This document shows, in pieces, positions 51,688 through 61,386 of a DNA stretch of 64,000 bases (the stretch's first letter is position 1; each line of letters begins with the position of its first letter). This DNA is from Micromonospora violae (GTDB lineage: Bacteria; Actinomycetota; Actinomycetes; Mycobacteriales; Micromonosporaceae), in NCBI RefSeq assembly GCF_004217135.1, contig NZ_SHKK01000001.1, positions 434,001 to 498,000 of the forward strand, in the 5' to 3' direction. The notes beneath the pieces are model-generated. The model was not told the DNA's origin. It searched no databases and saw nothing but the letters and a program-made list of their open reading frames with translations. Made by a program: the position numbers and the translations under genes.

Positions 51688-53043
51688 ATGGCAGAATTGC
51701 TGACAAAGTTTCCGCGACGGAGAACCGTGCTCCTCGCGTCGCTGCTGGCGGTCGGGTTGACCGCGACGGCCTGTAGCGCGCCGGGGGAGGACCGGTCGTC
51801 GACCCAGAAGTCCGATGCCGCCGTCAAGACGGAGCTGGGGACCGACCCGATCACCCTGGAGATGTACGCGGAGACCGGCTTCCCGCTGGCCAAGGCGTTG
51901 GCCGACGAGTTCTCCAAGCAGCACTCGAACGTCAAGTTCAACATCCGCGAGGACCAGTTCACGGTGATCGTGGAGAACGCACCCCGGGTGATGGCCTCGG
52001 ACAACTCGCCCGACATCATCCGGCTCCCCACCATGGCCGACCTGGTCAAGGACGACCTGCTCAAGAACCTCGACCCGTACTTCACCGCGTACGGCTGGGA
52101 CAAGTTCCCCGCCTCACAGCTGATGCAGCTGCGCGTCGGGGAGAACACCCGGGGCTCCGGTTCCCTGTACGGGATGGGGCTCGGATACAGCGTCACGGGC
52201 GTCTTCTACAACAAGAAGCTGGCCGCTCAGATCGGCATGACCCAGCCGCCGGCCACCGTCGCCGAGTTCGAGGATCTGCTGGCCAAGGCGAAGACCGGCG
52301 GGGTCCAGCCGATCATGCAGTTCAACAAGAACACCGCGGGCATCAACTTCCCGCACCAGGCGCTGCAGAACCAGTTCGGCGACCCGACCCAGGTCGCGGA
52401 CTGGATCTTCCAGAAGCCGGGGGCCACGTTCGACACCCCGGCCGCGCTGAAGGCCACCCAGACCATTCAGAAGTGGGCCCAGGCCGGCTACTTCCCGAAG
52501 GACGCCAACGCCCTGGACTACGCGGGCATGGTGGGGGAGTTCCAGAAGGGCAACGGCCTGTTCATGTTCAACGGTGACTGGGAGTCGGCCAACCTCGACA
52601 AGGCGATGCCCGGCAACGTGGGCTTCTTCCTCTTCCCCACCGAGTCCCCCGGCGGGAAGCACGTGGCGATGTCCGCCCCCAACACCTTCGGCGTCTCCGC
52701 CAAGGCCAAGAACCCGGACGCCGCCGCGTACTTCCTGAACTGGGTCCACACCAACGCCAAGGCCCGCGAGATCTCGGTGACGGTCGGTGGCTCCAGCCCC
52801 GGCGGCCCGAGTGACCTGCCGGTGCCGAGCGCCGCCCCGAACACCGTGCTGGCCGAGACCCTGAAGGCGTCGCAGCAGCTCGGTGCGGAGAACGGTGCGG
52901 TGGACTTCACCGCGAACGCGACCGGCGGCATCTTCGCCGCCGCGATCACGCCGGAGATGCAGAAGCTGATCGCCGGCCAGCAGACGCCCGAGGGGTACGT
53001 GAAGGCGGTCCAGGCCGAGTACCAGAAGGAACTGTCCCGATGA
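51688..53043 (+). CDS. CUT1 sugar ABC transporter solute-binding lipoprotein
   Basis: 451 residues from ATG 51688, which has AAGGAG 7 bp upstream; the frame is open from 51508 but that part is leader. The lipobox is GLTATACSAP. The solute-binding fold is shown by ITLEMYAETGFPLAKALADEFSKQHSNVKFNI, PDIIRLPTMADLV, GVFYNKKLAAQIGM, MVGEFQKGNGLFMFNGDWES and PNTFGVSAKAKNPDAAAYFLNW. It leads a four-gene operon. The neighbouring clan GH-J enzyme suggests a fructose-containing oligosaccharide as ligand. Confidence 0.92.
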   Translation: MAELLTKFPRRRTVLLASLLAVGLTATACSAPGEDRSSTQKSDAAVKTELGTDPITLEMYAETGFPLAKALADEFSKQHSNVKFNIREDQFTVIVENAPRVMASDNSPDIIRLPTMADLVKDDLLKNLDPYFTAYGWDKFPASQLMQLRVGENTRGSGSLYGMGLGYSVTGVFYNKKLAAQIGMTQPPATVAEFEDLLAKAKTGGVQPIMQFNKNTAGINFPHQALQNQFGDPTQVADWIFQKPGATFDTPAALKATQTIQKWAQAGYFPKDANALDYAGMVGEFQKGNGLFMFNGDWESANLDKAMPGNVGFFLFPTESPGGKHVAMSAPNTFGVSAKAKNPDAAAYFLNWVHTNAKAREISVTVGGSSPGGPSDLPVPSAAPNTVLAETLKASQQLGAENGAVDFTANATGGIFAAAITPEMQKLIAGQQTPEGYVKAVQAEYQKELSR

Positions 53044-53993
53044 CGTCTGCCCTCGGCAGCGCACCGACCGGGCGGGACAGTCGTCGCGCCCGTCCGATCC
53101 CCACGCGGGCCCACCGATTTCGGTGGGCCCGCGCGGCCGGGACCGGCTGGTTGTACGTCCTGCCCGCCCTGGTGATGTACGCGGTGTTCGTCCTGCGCCC
53201 GCTCGCCCTGACGCTTCAGTACTCGCTCTACAACTGGAACGGGATCGGGGTGGCCCGCTGGGTGGGCCTGGAGAACTACCTCACCGTCTTCACCGACAGC
53301 GATCTGCTGAAGATCATCGGCAACGCGATAGTCCTGATCGTCTTCTTCAGCTTCATCCCGGTCGCGCTCGGGCTGTTGGTGGCGAGCATGGTTCGTCGGA
53401 TCACCACCGGCGCGTTCGGCACCGTCGTCCGGACCATCCTGTTCCTGCCGCAGGTCATCCCCCTGGTGGCGGCGGGCATCGCGTGGAGTTGGCTGCTCTC
53501 CTCGAACGGTCTGATCAACCAGGTGCTGCGCGCGCTCGGGCTCGGTGTGGTGGCCCGCGCCTGGCTCGGCGACTTCGACACGGCGCTGCCCGCCGTCGGC
53601 GTCATCGGGGCCTGGGTGCTGCTCGGCCTCTGCACGATTCTGCTGGTCACCGGCATGAGCAAGATCGACCCGGCGCTGTACGAAGCCGCCCGGCTCGACG
53701 GTGCCGGTCCGGTCCGCGAGTTCCTCGCCGTCACCCTGCCCAGCCTGCGCCAGGAGATCGGCGTCTGCCTCACCGTGACGATCATCGCGGCGCTGGCGAG
53801 CTTCGACATCGTCTACATCTCCACCAGCGGTGGCCCCGGCCTCCAGACCACCGTGCCGGGCCTGGAGATCTACCGGCTGGCCTTCTCGCAGCGGCAGGTC
53901 GGGCTCGCCTCGGCGCTCGCCGTCGTGCTCATGCTGCTGGTGCTGGCGTGTGTGCTGCCCATCCAGCGTCTGAGCCGAGGGGAGAAGCCGTGA
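53040..53993 (+). CDS. CUT1 sugar ABC transporter permease (MalF type)
   Basis: 317 residues; the ATGA at 53040 overlaps the binding-protein stop. WLYVLPALVMYAVFVLRPLALTLQYSLYNWNG starts the first helix, and the EAA loop is IDPALYEAARLDGAGPVREFLAVTLPSLRQEI. It has six membrane segments and normal length. Confidence 0.92.
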   Translation: MTSALGSAPTGRDSRRARPIPTRAHRFRWARAAGTGWLYVLPALVMYAVFVLRPLALTLQYSLYNWNGIGVARWVGLENYLTVFTDSDLLKIIGNAIVLIVFFSFIPVALGLLVASMVRRITTGAFGTVVRTILFLPQVIPLVAAGIAWSWLLSSNGLINQVLRALGLGVVARAWLGDFDTALPAVGVIGAWVLLGLCTILLVTGMSKIDPALYEAARLDGAGPVREFLAVTLPSLRQEIGVCLTVTIIAALASFDIVYISTSGGPGLQTTVPGLEIYRLAFSQRQVGLASALAVVLMLLVLACVLPIQRLSRGEKP

Positions 53994-54814
53994 ACCTGAG
54001 CCGCCGCGAACAGGTGACCGGCCGGGTCTTCCTGATCGCCCTGATCGTGGTCACCCTGCTGCCGTTCGTGAGCATGCTCTCGGCGGCGTTGCAGCCCCGG
54101 GGCACCGTACCCAACGGACTCGAGTGGCCGTCCGACCCGCAGTGGGGAAACTTCGCCGACGCCTTCACCGCCGCGAACATGGGTGCCCTGCTCCGCTCCA
54201 GCCTGCTCATCGTGGCCGGTGTGGTGCCGGTGTCGGTGCTCATCGCCACCATGGCCGGCTTCGGGCTCGGTCAGCTGCGGGTGCCCGGCGGCCGATTCGT
54301 CTTCGGCCTCTTCCTGCTCGGCCTGACCCTGCCGTTCGAGGCCGTGGTCACCCCGCTGTACTACCAGATGCAGGACCTCGGCCTGCTCAACACGCGCTGG
54401 GCCATCATCCTGCCGCTGATCGGCCTGTACATGCCGTTCGCGGTGTTCTGGATGCGGGCGCACTTCACCAACGTGCCGGTGGAGTTGTCCGAGGCGGCCC
54501 GGGTGGACGGCAGCAGCACCTGGCAGTTGTTCTGGCGCGTCCAGGTGCCGCTCGCCCGGCCGGCGATCGCGTCGCTGACGATCCTGATGTTCCTCTGGAC
54601 GTGGAACCAGTTCCTCCTGGCCATCGTGCTCGTCGACGACGCCACCAAACGCACCATGGCCGGGGCGCTCGGCGCGTTCCAGGGTCAGTGGGGCACCGAC
54701 CTGGTGCTGCTGTGTGCCGGGTCGTTGCTGATCCTCACCCCGACCCTCATCGTGTTCCTGATCTTCCAGCGACAGTTCATCAAGGCCCTGATCCAAGGGT
54801 CAGTGAAGGGGTAG
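53990..54814 (+). CDS. CUT1 sugar ABC transporter permease (MalG type)
   Basis: 274 residues from GTG 53990, overlapping the previous stop by 4 bp. The EAA loop is VPVELSEAARVDGSSTWQLFWRVQVPLARPAIA, and it ends FQRQFIKALIQGSVKG. It pairs with the MalF-type subunit. As in the other CUT1 clusters here, no ATPase gene is present. Confidence 0.92.
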   Translation: MNLSRREQVTGRVFLIALIVVTLLPFVSMLSAALQPRGTVPNGLEWPSDPQWGNFADAFTAANMGALLRSSLLIVAGVVPVSVLIATMAGFGLGQLRVPGGRFVFGLFLLGLTLPFEAVVTPLYYQMQDLGLLNTRWAIILPLIGLYMPFAVFWMRAHFTNVPVELSEAARVDGSSTWQLFWRVQVPLARPAIASLTILMFLWTWNQFLLAIVLVDDATKRTMAGALGAFQGQWGTDLVLLCAGSLLILTPTLIVFLIFQRQFIKALIQGSVKG

Positions 54815-54817
54815 GCA

Positions 54818-55972
54818 GTGCGCACACCGCCGCAGATCCACGGCGACGTCGACGACGGCTACGGGCGCGTCGCCGATGTCTTCCGCGACAACTTCACCTC
54901 CCGGGGGGAGGTCGGCGCCGCCGTCACCGTCTACGTACGGGGCCGCAAGGTCGTCGACCTGTACGGCGGGGTCGCCGACACCCGTACCGGACGGCCCTGG
55001 GACCGGCACACGCCGGTGGTGGTCTTCTCCTGCACCAAGGGAATCCTGGCGATCTGCGCCTACCTGCTGGCCCAACAGGGCCGGCTCGACCTGGACGCCC
55101 CGGTGACCCGCTACTGGCCGGAGTTCGGCCAGCACGGCAAGGCGCACATCCCCGTGCGCTGGCTGCTCACGCACCAGGCCGGGCTGCCCGCATTGGACCG
55201 ACAGTTGACCCTCGACGAGGTTCTGAGCTGGGATCCGGTCATCACGGCGATCGAGGCGCAGGCCCCGTTGTGGGAGCCGGGCACCGCGCACGGCTACCAC
55301 TCGATGACCTACGGCTGGCTGGTCGGAGAGGTGATCCACCGCATCACCGGGCAACTACCCGGTGCGTTCTTCGCCGACACTCTCGCGGGCCCGCTCGGCC
55401 TGCGCACCTGGTTGGGGCTTCCGGCGGGCGAGAGGGACACCGTCGCCTGGGGCCTGGCACCGCCACCGGACCCGGACCCGTTCGAGGACCCGGTCGCCGA
55501 ACGAGGCATCACCATGGGTGGCGCTTTCGCGTTCCCCGCCGACGCTGACGGCCTGGTGAGCTTCAACGACGACGCCATCCGGGCCGCTGGGGTCCCCGGC
55601 GCGGGCGCGGTGAGCACCGCGGACGGCCTCGCGCGTCTCTACGCCGCCTGCGTCTCGGGCCTTCAGGGTGGACCGCTGCTCGCCGCAGCGTCGGTGGACG
55701 ACGCGGTCGTCGTTCGTTCGCGTGGTCAGCAGCGGCACGGCCCGCCGGACACCGGGCAGCGGTGGGGTACGGGTTTCCTGCTGCACTCGCCACCGGCCCG
55801 GCCCCTGCTGGGTGAGCGCAGCTTCGGCCACGACGGGGCGGGCGGGAACCTGGCCTTCGCCGACGCCGAGCATCAGGTGGGCTTCGGGTACGTCATCAAC
55901 CAGATGCGCGGAATGGGCGACGAGCGCGCCAATTCCCTCACCGCAGCCCTGCGCTCCTGCCTCCCCACCTGA
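54818..55972 (+). CDS. class C beta-lactamase-like serine hydrolase
   Basis: 384 residues from GTG 54818, 3 bp after the permease stop. The SxxK motif is VFSCTKGILAI, with Ser and Lys for the acyl-enzyme. GTAHGYHSMTYGWLVGEV stands at the Tyr motif, and SFGHDGAGGNLAFAD resembles the C-terminal HxG box. The family contains EstB-type esterases and peptidases as well as beta-lactamases. No signal peptide is seen, so it is probably cytosolic. Membership in a sugar-import operon suggests de-esterification of an imported acylated sugar rather than antibiotic resistance. Confidence 0.85.
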   Translation: MRTPPQIHGDVDDGYGRVADVFRDNFTSRGEVGAAVTVYVRGRKVVDLYGGVADTRTGRPWDRHTPVVVFSCTKGILAICAYLLAQQGRLDLDAPVTRYWPEFGQHGKAHIPVRWLLTHQAGLPALDRQLTLDEVLSWDPVITAIEAQAPLWEPGTAHGYHSMTYGWLVGEVIHRITGQLPGAFFADTLAGPLGLRTWLGLPAGERDTVAWGLAPPPDPDPFEDPVAERGITMGGAFAFPADADGLVSFNDDAIRAAGVPGAGAVSTADGLARLYAACVSGLQGGPLLAAASVDDAVVVRSRGQQRHGPPDTGQRWGTGFLLHSPPARPLLGERSFGHDGAGGNLAFADAEHQVGFGYVINQMRGMGDERANSLTAALRSCLPT

Positions 55973-56001
55973 CCCGTCCACCCCGGGCCGGCCGCCCTCG
56001 G

Positions 56002-56058
56002 TGATCATGAAGTTGTTGCCCCGACACGCCGTGGTCGGTGGCAACAACTTCATGATCA
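56002..56058. terminator. long hairpin after the serine hydrolase, possibly a dispersed palindrome
   Basis: A perfect 19-bp stem TGATCATGAAGTTGTTGCC (56002-56020) pairs with 56040-56058, with an inner CCGAC/GTCGG stem (56021-56025 and 56034-56038). It starts 29 nt after the stop codon. The AT-rich arms are unlike the other terminators in the window. The rest of the 361-bp gap 55973-56333 holds the promoter and operator at 56157. Confidence 0.7.
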
Positions 56059-56156
56059 ACCGGGGTGAGGTGGGGTGGGGGTGGTGCGGGTGGACTGTCC
56101 ATTGTGGAGGGCGAATGGTGTTACGGGGATATCTCGGGCAGGTTTCATTGATGCTC

Positions 56157-56185
56157 TTGACAGGTGTTGTTAGCGATAACACGAT
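56157..56185 (+). promoter_or_regulatory. promoter and LacI-type operator of the first GH43 gene
   Basis: TTGACA (56157-56162), a 17-bp spacer and CACGAT (56180-56185). The operator TGTTAGCGATAACA (56168-56181) fills the spacer. Its AGCGATAACA half is also in the site at 24258, so one repressor may serve both the xylanase and this gene. No LacI gene near here is an obvious partner. Confidence 0.6.
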
Positions 56186-56333
56186 GGCCTTCACGCCGCT
56201 CTCGCGTTTGGAGCTCGTCTTGGTCCTGTCGGTCCGCCCGCGTGTCCTGAACTCCTCCCGCATCTCTGCTGTGAACAGCGCGAACGCCATCGCTCGTCGC
56301 CTCGCTGGCCGGCTGATCCGGCCGCTGTCCACA

Positions 56334-58736
56334 ATGGTCTCTCGTCGCTTTCGTCCACTGTGCGCGTTCGCATCGGCGAGTGCTCTCGTGGGTGCGGGCC
56401 TGGTGATCACCCCCGCTGCCGCGCACGCCGCCGACGGCTGGGCGCCCCGATCGTCGTACACCTCCACCGACACCGGCGCCGGCACCTACTCGGTGCCGTT
56501 GCTCAACGCCGACGTGCCGGACATCAGCGTCGAGCGCGTACCGGCGGCCGAGAACGACGAAGGCCGCGACATCTACTACATGATCAGCACGACGATGCAC
56601 CTGAGCCCCGGCGCGCCGATCATGAAGTCGTACGACCTCGTCAACTGGGAGATCGTCAACTACGTCTTCGACCGGGCGAGCATCGGCGACTCCTTCTCAC
56701 TGCGCAACGGCCAGAACTCGTACGGGCAGGGCCAGTGGGCGTCGTCGCTGCGCTACCACGACGGGATGTACTACGTCGCGTTCAACACCAACAACCTCAA
56801 CGGGGCGTACCTCTACCGCACCGACGACATCGAGAACGGCACGTGGCAGCGCACCGCCCTCGGCCGTGGCCTGCACGACCCGTCGCTCTTCTTCGACGTC
56901 GACGGCACGGCGTACATCTTCTACGGGTCCGGCGGCACCAGCGCCGTACGCCTCAACGCCGACCTGACGGCCATCGCGCAGGACTACCCGAACATCTTCA
57001 CGGCGAGCAACTACGCCGGCCAGCCGTTCATCGGTGGCCTGTTCGAGGGCGCGCAGTTCTACTACATCGACGGCTGGTACTACGCCGTGATCATCACCTG
57101 GCCGTCCGGGCAGGGCCGCCAGGTCGTGATGTTCCGGTCGCGGGATCTGCTCGGGCGCTACACCTCGGCCGGTGGGGTCAACACCTACGAGGCGCGCGGA
57201 GTGCTCAACTCCAACGGCTTCGCCCAGGGCAGCCTGGTGCCGATCAGCCGCCCGGGCGGCGAGACCGACTGGCACGGCATGTTCTTCCGCGACACGTTCC
57301 CGATCGGCCGGATCCCGGCGCTCATCCCCGCCACCTGGCAGGACGGGTGGCCGACCTTCGGCACAGGCGGGGTCGTGCCGGTCAACGGACTGTTCGACAA
57401 GCCGATCCGGCTCAGCCCGGCGGAGGAGGCGTTCGAGCGGCAGAAGAGCATCGTCGCCTCGGACGACTTCGCCAACGACGCGCCGCACAAGGCGTACCAG
57501 GACGAGCAGTGGACCGTCCCAGCACCGCTCGACCCGGCGGAGGTCGCTCCCAACGGGTCGCGGCTGGACCTGGCGTGGGAGTGGAACCACGCCCCGGACA
57601 ACCGGTACTGGTCGCTCACCGACCGCGACGGCTGGCTGCGGTTGACGGCCGGCAAGGTGGTCACCGGCCAGTACGTCTACACGAAGCTGTCCAACCGGGC
57701 CGAGCTGGCCTGGTTCGAGGAGGCCCGCAACACGCTCTCCCAGCGGACGTTCGGGCCACGGCAGTCGGTCCAGACCCGGATGGACATCTCCGGGATGAAG
57801 AACGGTGATGTGGCGGGTCTGGCGGCCTACAACCGCGGATTCTCGTACGTGGCGGTCAAGCGCGTCGGTGGCGTCAACACCCTCGGCGTGGTGAACCGGT
57901 CGCAGCCGTTCGCGGTCGACCTCGACCAGTCGACGCTGGAGAACTTCGTGTCGGGCACGACGGTGCCGCTGGACGACGCGACCGAGGTGCACCTGAAGGC
58001 CGACCTCGACTTCGCCTCGCCCGTCGGCCAACTCTGGACGACGTTCTACTACAGCCTGGACGGGGTCCAGTGGACCCGGCTGGGCAACCGGGTGGGCCCG
58101 CAGGCGCTCGACGGCAGCCTCGCGCACTTCATGGGTCACCGGGTGGGCCTGTTCAACTACGCCACCCAGGAGACCGGCGGTCACGTCGACTTCGACAACT
58201 ACCTGCTCAGCGACGTGCTGACCGCGCAGGGCCGGCCGCTGGACAGCACCGCCCTCGACGCGGCCATCGCCCACGCGCAGACGCTCGACGCACGCCACTA
58301 CCCGGCCGACGCCTGGGCCACGATGCAGGCCACGCTCGCGGCGGCGACGTCGGCGCGGGCCGGCCAGTTCGGCACCCAGAACGAGATCGACGCACCGGAG
58401 CGGGCGCTCAGCTACCAACTGGCCCGACTCGGCGTGCTGGCGGCGCTGCCCGTGACGGCCACCGCCCAGGTGCGCTGCCTCAGTGGCAGGACGTACGTGG
58501 CCGTGCAGGCGCGCAACGACTCGACCGAACCGGTGGAGATCACCGTGGAGATCCCGTACGGAAACCGGTCCTTCCCGGCCGTCGCGCCGGGGGCGAACGT
58601 CTACCAGTCGTTCAACACCCGTACGGCGTCCGTGCCGGCCGGCACGGCGACGGTCCGGGTCACCGGCACGGTCGCCGGTCGGGACGTCACCACCGTCCAC
58701 TCCACGCAGCACCCCGCCAACACCTGCGGCGGATAA
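56334..58736 (+). CDS. secreted GH43 glycosidase with C-terminal sandwich, FIVAR-like helices and shared tail module
   Basis: About 800 residues from ATG 56334, which begins the signal peptide MVSRRFRPLCAFASASALVGAG; in-frame starts at 56184 and 56271 are possible but no ribosome site is strong. The GH43 propeller (about 35-350) shows NADVPDISVERV (base Asp), LHDPSLFFDVDG (second Asp) and GGLFEGAQFYYIDGWYY (acid Glu). A concanavalin-like GH43 C-terminal domain (about 370-630), a helical FIVAR-like region (LDAAIAHAQTLDARHYPADAW) and a tail module of about 94 residues follow. The tail (58452-58733) is nearly the same as that of the next gene. Beta-xylosidase or arabinofuranosidase activity is likely. 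Confidence 0.85.
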   Translation: MVSRRFRPLCAFASASALVGAGLVITPAAAHAADGWAPRSSYTSTDTGAGTYSVPLLNADVPDISVERVPAAENDEGRDIYYMISTTMHLSPGAPIMKSYDLVNWEIVNYVFDRASIGDSFSLRNGQNSYGQGQWASSLRYHDGMYYVAFNTNNLNGAYLYRTDDIENGTWQRTALGRGLHDPSLFFDVDGTAYIFYGSGGTSAVRLNADLTAIAQDYPNIFTASNYAGQPFIGGLFEGAQFYYIDGWYYAVIITWPSGQGRQVVMFRSRDLLGRYTSAGGVNTYEARGVLNSNGFAQGSLVPISRPGGETDWHGMFFRDTFPIGRIPALIPATWQDGWPTFGTGGVVPVNGLFDKPIRLSPAEEAFERQKSIVASDDFANDAPHKAYQDEQWTVPAPLDPAEVAPNGSRLDLAWEWNHAPDNRYWSLTDRDGWLRLTAGKVVTGQYVYTKLSNRAELAWFEEARNTLSQRTFGPRQSVQTRMDISGMKNGDVAGLAAYNRGFSYVAVKRVGGVNTLGVVNRSQPFAVDLDQSTLENFVSGTTVPLDDATEVHLKADLDFASPVGQLWTTFYYSLDGVQWTRLGNRVGPQALDGSLAHFMGHRVGLFNYATQETGGHVDFDNYLLSDVLTAQGRPLDSTALDAAIAHAQTLDARHYPADAWATMQATLAAATSARAGQFGTQNEIDAPERALSYQLARLGVLAALPVTATAQVRCLSGRTYVAVQARNDSTEPVEITVEIPYGNRSFPAVAPGANVYQSFNTRTASVPAGTATVRVTGTVAGRDVTTVHSTQHPANTCGG

Positions 58737-58786
58737 CCCCACCACGAGCCCTCGGCTCACTGATCAGCACCACCGGCAACCGGCCG

Positions 58787-58821
58787 GGCGGCGCGGCACA
58801 GCGGACCTGTCCCGCGCCGCC
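58787..58821 (+). terminator. hairpin between the two GH43 genes
   Basis: GGCGGCGCGG (58787-58796) pairs perfectly with CCGCGCCGCC (58812-58821) around a 15-nt loop, 50 nt after the first GH43 stop. Confidence 0.6.
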
Positions 58822-58938
58822 GGCCCTGGTCGGCCGGCGGTGACTGTTCGACCCCTGATGTCCGGACCACCCACGGAAGCACACCACCGATCCCCCGTAC
58901 ACCGATGACCGCATGTCAGAGATGAAGGAGGATGTCTC

Positions 58939-61359
58939 GTGGAACAACGAATGCGACGGGCGACCCGAGGTCGGGTCGCAGCGCTCGCGACAGTCGGCCT
59001 GCTGCTGGCCGCGACGTTCGGGGCCGGGTCGGCCCCCGCCCAGGCCGCCGACACGAACCTCGTCGTCAACGGCGGGTTCGAGGACGGCCTGGCCAACTGG
59101 TTCGTCAACAACGGAAACGCCTCCGACGGCGCCCAGTTGTCGGCCACGTCGGACGCCTACTCCGGCGCGAGCGCTGTGCTCGTCACCAGCCGGTTGACCA
59201 CCGGGTCGGGCCCGATGCAGGACCTCAGCGGCAAGGTGCAGGCCGGCCAGGCGTACACCCTCACGGCCCGCATCAAGTACGAGAACGAGAGCGGACCGGC
59301 CACGAAGCAGTTCTTCGCCACCATGCACTACGGCGGCGGCACCTACACCAACCTCGTCAGCGTGACCGCGACGAAGGGTCAGTGGGCGCAGTTCAACGGG
59401 ACGTTCACCATCCCGACGGGGCAGAGCGTGTCCACGGCGCGCCTGTTCTTCGAGACCCCCTGGACGAGCACACCGTCCACGGACCCGGCTCTGCACCTCA
59501 TGGACTTCACGCTCGACGACGTGTCGGTGATCGGAGCGGCGCCGCCCGCGCCGGCGTCGAAGACGATCGAGGTGGTCGGCAAGCTGCCCGGTGAGCACAA
59601 CCCGTTGATCGGGCACAAGTTCGGGGCTGACGGCTTCGGCCTCGTGCACGACGGCCGGGTCTACATGTACATGACCAACGACACCCAGGGTTACGCTCCG
59701 AACCCGACCACCGGCGTCTCGCCGGGGATCAACTACGGCGACATCGACCAGATCACGGTGATCTCCTCCGAGGACCTGGTGAACTGGACCGACCATGGTG
59801 AGATCCAGGTCGCCGGCCCGAACGGGGTGGCACCGTTCACCACCAACTCGTGGGCTCCGGGCATCACCAAGAAGGTGGTGAACGGCGTGGAGAAGTTCTT
59901 CCTCTACTACGCCAACGGTGGTGGCTCCAGCAACGTGATCACGGGTGCGTCGCCACTCGGCCCGTGGACCAGCGAGCGCACGAGCACGCTGATCGACGGC
60001 CGTACCCCCGGCGCCGAGGCCGTCGCGTGGAAGTTCGACCCGGCCCCGTTCGTCGACGACGACGGCCAGCCGTACCTCTACTTCGGTGGTGGTCCCGCGT
60101 CGACGAGCATGCCGCCGGCCGAGCGCTTCAACAACCCGAAGAACATCCGATCGATCGAACTCGGCGACGACATGGTCTCGACCGAGGGGACGGCCGCGGT
60201 GGTCGACGCCCCGGTCGCCTTCGAGGCGGGTCACGTCTTCAAGCGCCAGGGCAAGTACTACTTCTCGTACTCCTCGCACTTCGGCGGGAACGACTTCGGC
60301 GGCAGCCAGCAGCCGCTGCCCGGTTACCCCGGTGGTGGTCAGATCGGTTACATGATCTCCGACGGTCCGATGTCGTGGCCGAAGGAGACCTACGCCGGTG
60401 TGCTCTTCCCGAACCAGTCGCAGTTCTTCGGGGCCGGTACCGGCGGAAACAACCACCAGTCGGTGTTCGAGTTCGGGGGCAGGTACTACTTCACCTACCA
60501 CGCCCCGACGCTGAACAAGCGGATCAACGGGAACACCACCCAGGGGTACCGCAGCCCGCACATCCAGGAGTTGACCTTCAACCCCGACGGCACGATCCAG
60601 CAGGTCGTCGGCACCTATGCCGGCGTCGACCAGGTCCGGGACTTCGACCCGTACCGCGTCTTCGAGGCCGAGACCTTCGGCTGGAGCAAGGGCGTCGCGA
60701 CCAGCAAGGTCGACGGCAGCTCCGCCCAGTTCGGCGGCGCGGCACCGAACCTGGTGGTCCGTGACATCGACAACGGCGACTGGACGGCGTTGTCTTCGGT
60801 GAACTTCGGGGACGGCGGCGCGCAGAGCCTGACGGCGCGGGTGCGTGCGCTCGCCACCGGCGGGCAGGTCCAGGTCCGGCTGGACGACGTCAACGGGCCC
60901 GTGGTCGGCACGATCGCGGTGGACACGCCGGTCGGGCAGTGGGCCGAGGTGAGCGCCGAGCTCGCGGGCGTCAGCGGCGTGCACGACGTCTACTTCACCT
61001 ACACCGGCCCGGCCGGTGCCGACCTCTTCGAGATCGACACCTGGGCCTTCCAGGCGGCCACCCTCGACCTGCCCGTCACGGTCACCGCGTCGACGCGGTG
61101 CGTGAGTGGCAGGACGTACGTGGCCGTGCAGGCGCGCAACGACCACGACGCGCCGGTCGACATCGCCCTGGAGACGCCGTACGGCGAGCGGTCGTTCGTG
61201 GCCGTCGCGCCGGGTGCGAACGCCTACCAGTCGTTCAACACCCGCGCCGTGTCCGTTGCGGCGGGTTCGGCGACGGTCCGGGTGACCGGGGCGATCGGCG
61301 GACAGGCCGTGACGACCGTGCGCACCGTGCAACACCCCGCCGGCACCTGCGGCGGCTGA
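58939..61359 (+). CDS. secreted GH43 glycosidase with N-terminal CBM4/9-like and C-terminal CBM6-like domains
   Basis: 806 residues from GTG 58939, with AAGGAGG 7 bp upstream. A signal peptide ends near AQAAD. A CBM4/9-like jelly roll (about 38-200; NLVVNGGFEDGLANWF) precedes the GH43 propeller (about 210-560). The propeller has GEHNPLIGHKFGADGFGLVHDGRVYMYMTND, FDPAPFVDDDGQPYLYFGGG and VAFEAGHVFKRQGKYYFSYS, which contain the three acidic residues. A CBM6-like domain (about 575-710; FEAETFGWSKG) and a tail module of about 94 residues (61075-61356) shared with the previous gene follow. It would release arabinose or xylose from side chains. The WxL-like gene starts 27 bp later, so they are probably one operon. 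Confidence 0.87.
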   Translation: MEQRMRRATRGRVAALATVGLLLAATFGAGSAPAQAADTNLVVNGGFEDGLANWFVNNGNASDGAQLSATSDAYSGASAVLVTSRLTTGSGPMQDLSGKVQAGQAYTLTARIKYENESGPATKQFFATMHYGGGTYTNLVSVTATKGQWAQFNGTFTIPTGQSVSTARLFFETPWTSTPSTDPALHLMDFTLDDVSVIGAAPPAPASKTIEVVGKLPGEHNPLIGHKFGADGFGLVHDGRVYMYMTNDTQGYAPNPTTGVSPGINYGDIDQITVISSEDLVNWTDHGEIQVAGPNGVAPFTTNSWAPGITKKVVNGVEKFFLYYANGGGSSNVITGASPLGPWTSERTSTLIDGRTPGAEAVAWKFDPAPFVDDDGQPYLYFGGGPASTSMPPAERFNNPKNIRSIELGDDMVSTEGTAAVVDAPVAFEAGHVFKRQGKYYFSYSSHFGGNDFGGSQQPLPGYPGGGQIGYMISDGPMSWPKETYAGVLFPNQSQFFGAGTGGNNHQSVFEFGGRYYFTYHAPTLNKRINGNTTQGYRSPHIQELTFNPDGTIQQVVGTYAGVDQVRDFDPYRVFEAETFGWSKGVATSKVDGSSAQFGGAAPNLVVRDIDNGDWTALSSVNFGDGGAQSLTARVRALATGGQVQVRLDDVNGPVVGTIAVDTPVGQWAEVSAELAGVSGVHDVYFTYTGPAGADLFEIDTWAFQAATLDLPVTVTASTRCVSGRTYVAVQARNDHDAPVDIALETPYGERSFVAVAPGANAYQSFNTRAVSVAAGSATVRVTGAIGGQAVTTVRTVQHPAGTCGG

Positions 61360-61386
61360 CCCCTGATGGCGGAGAACGGAGATCAC

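Noticed and set aside
54818..55972. Serine hydrolase as an antibiotic beta-lactamase
   Set aside because: It lacks a signal peptide, is the last gene of a sugar-import operon and resembles EstB-type esterases.
55668..56333. Upstream extension of the first GH43 frame
   Set aside because: It overlaps the end of the serine hydrolase gene, the 56002 hairpin and the promoter/operator; the signal peptide begins at 56334.
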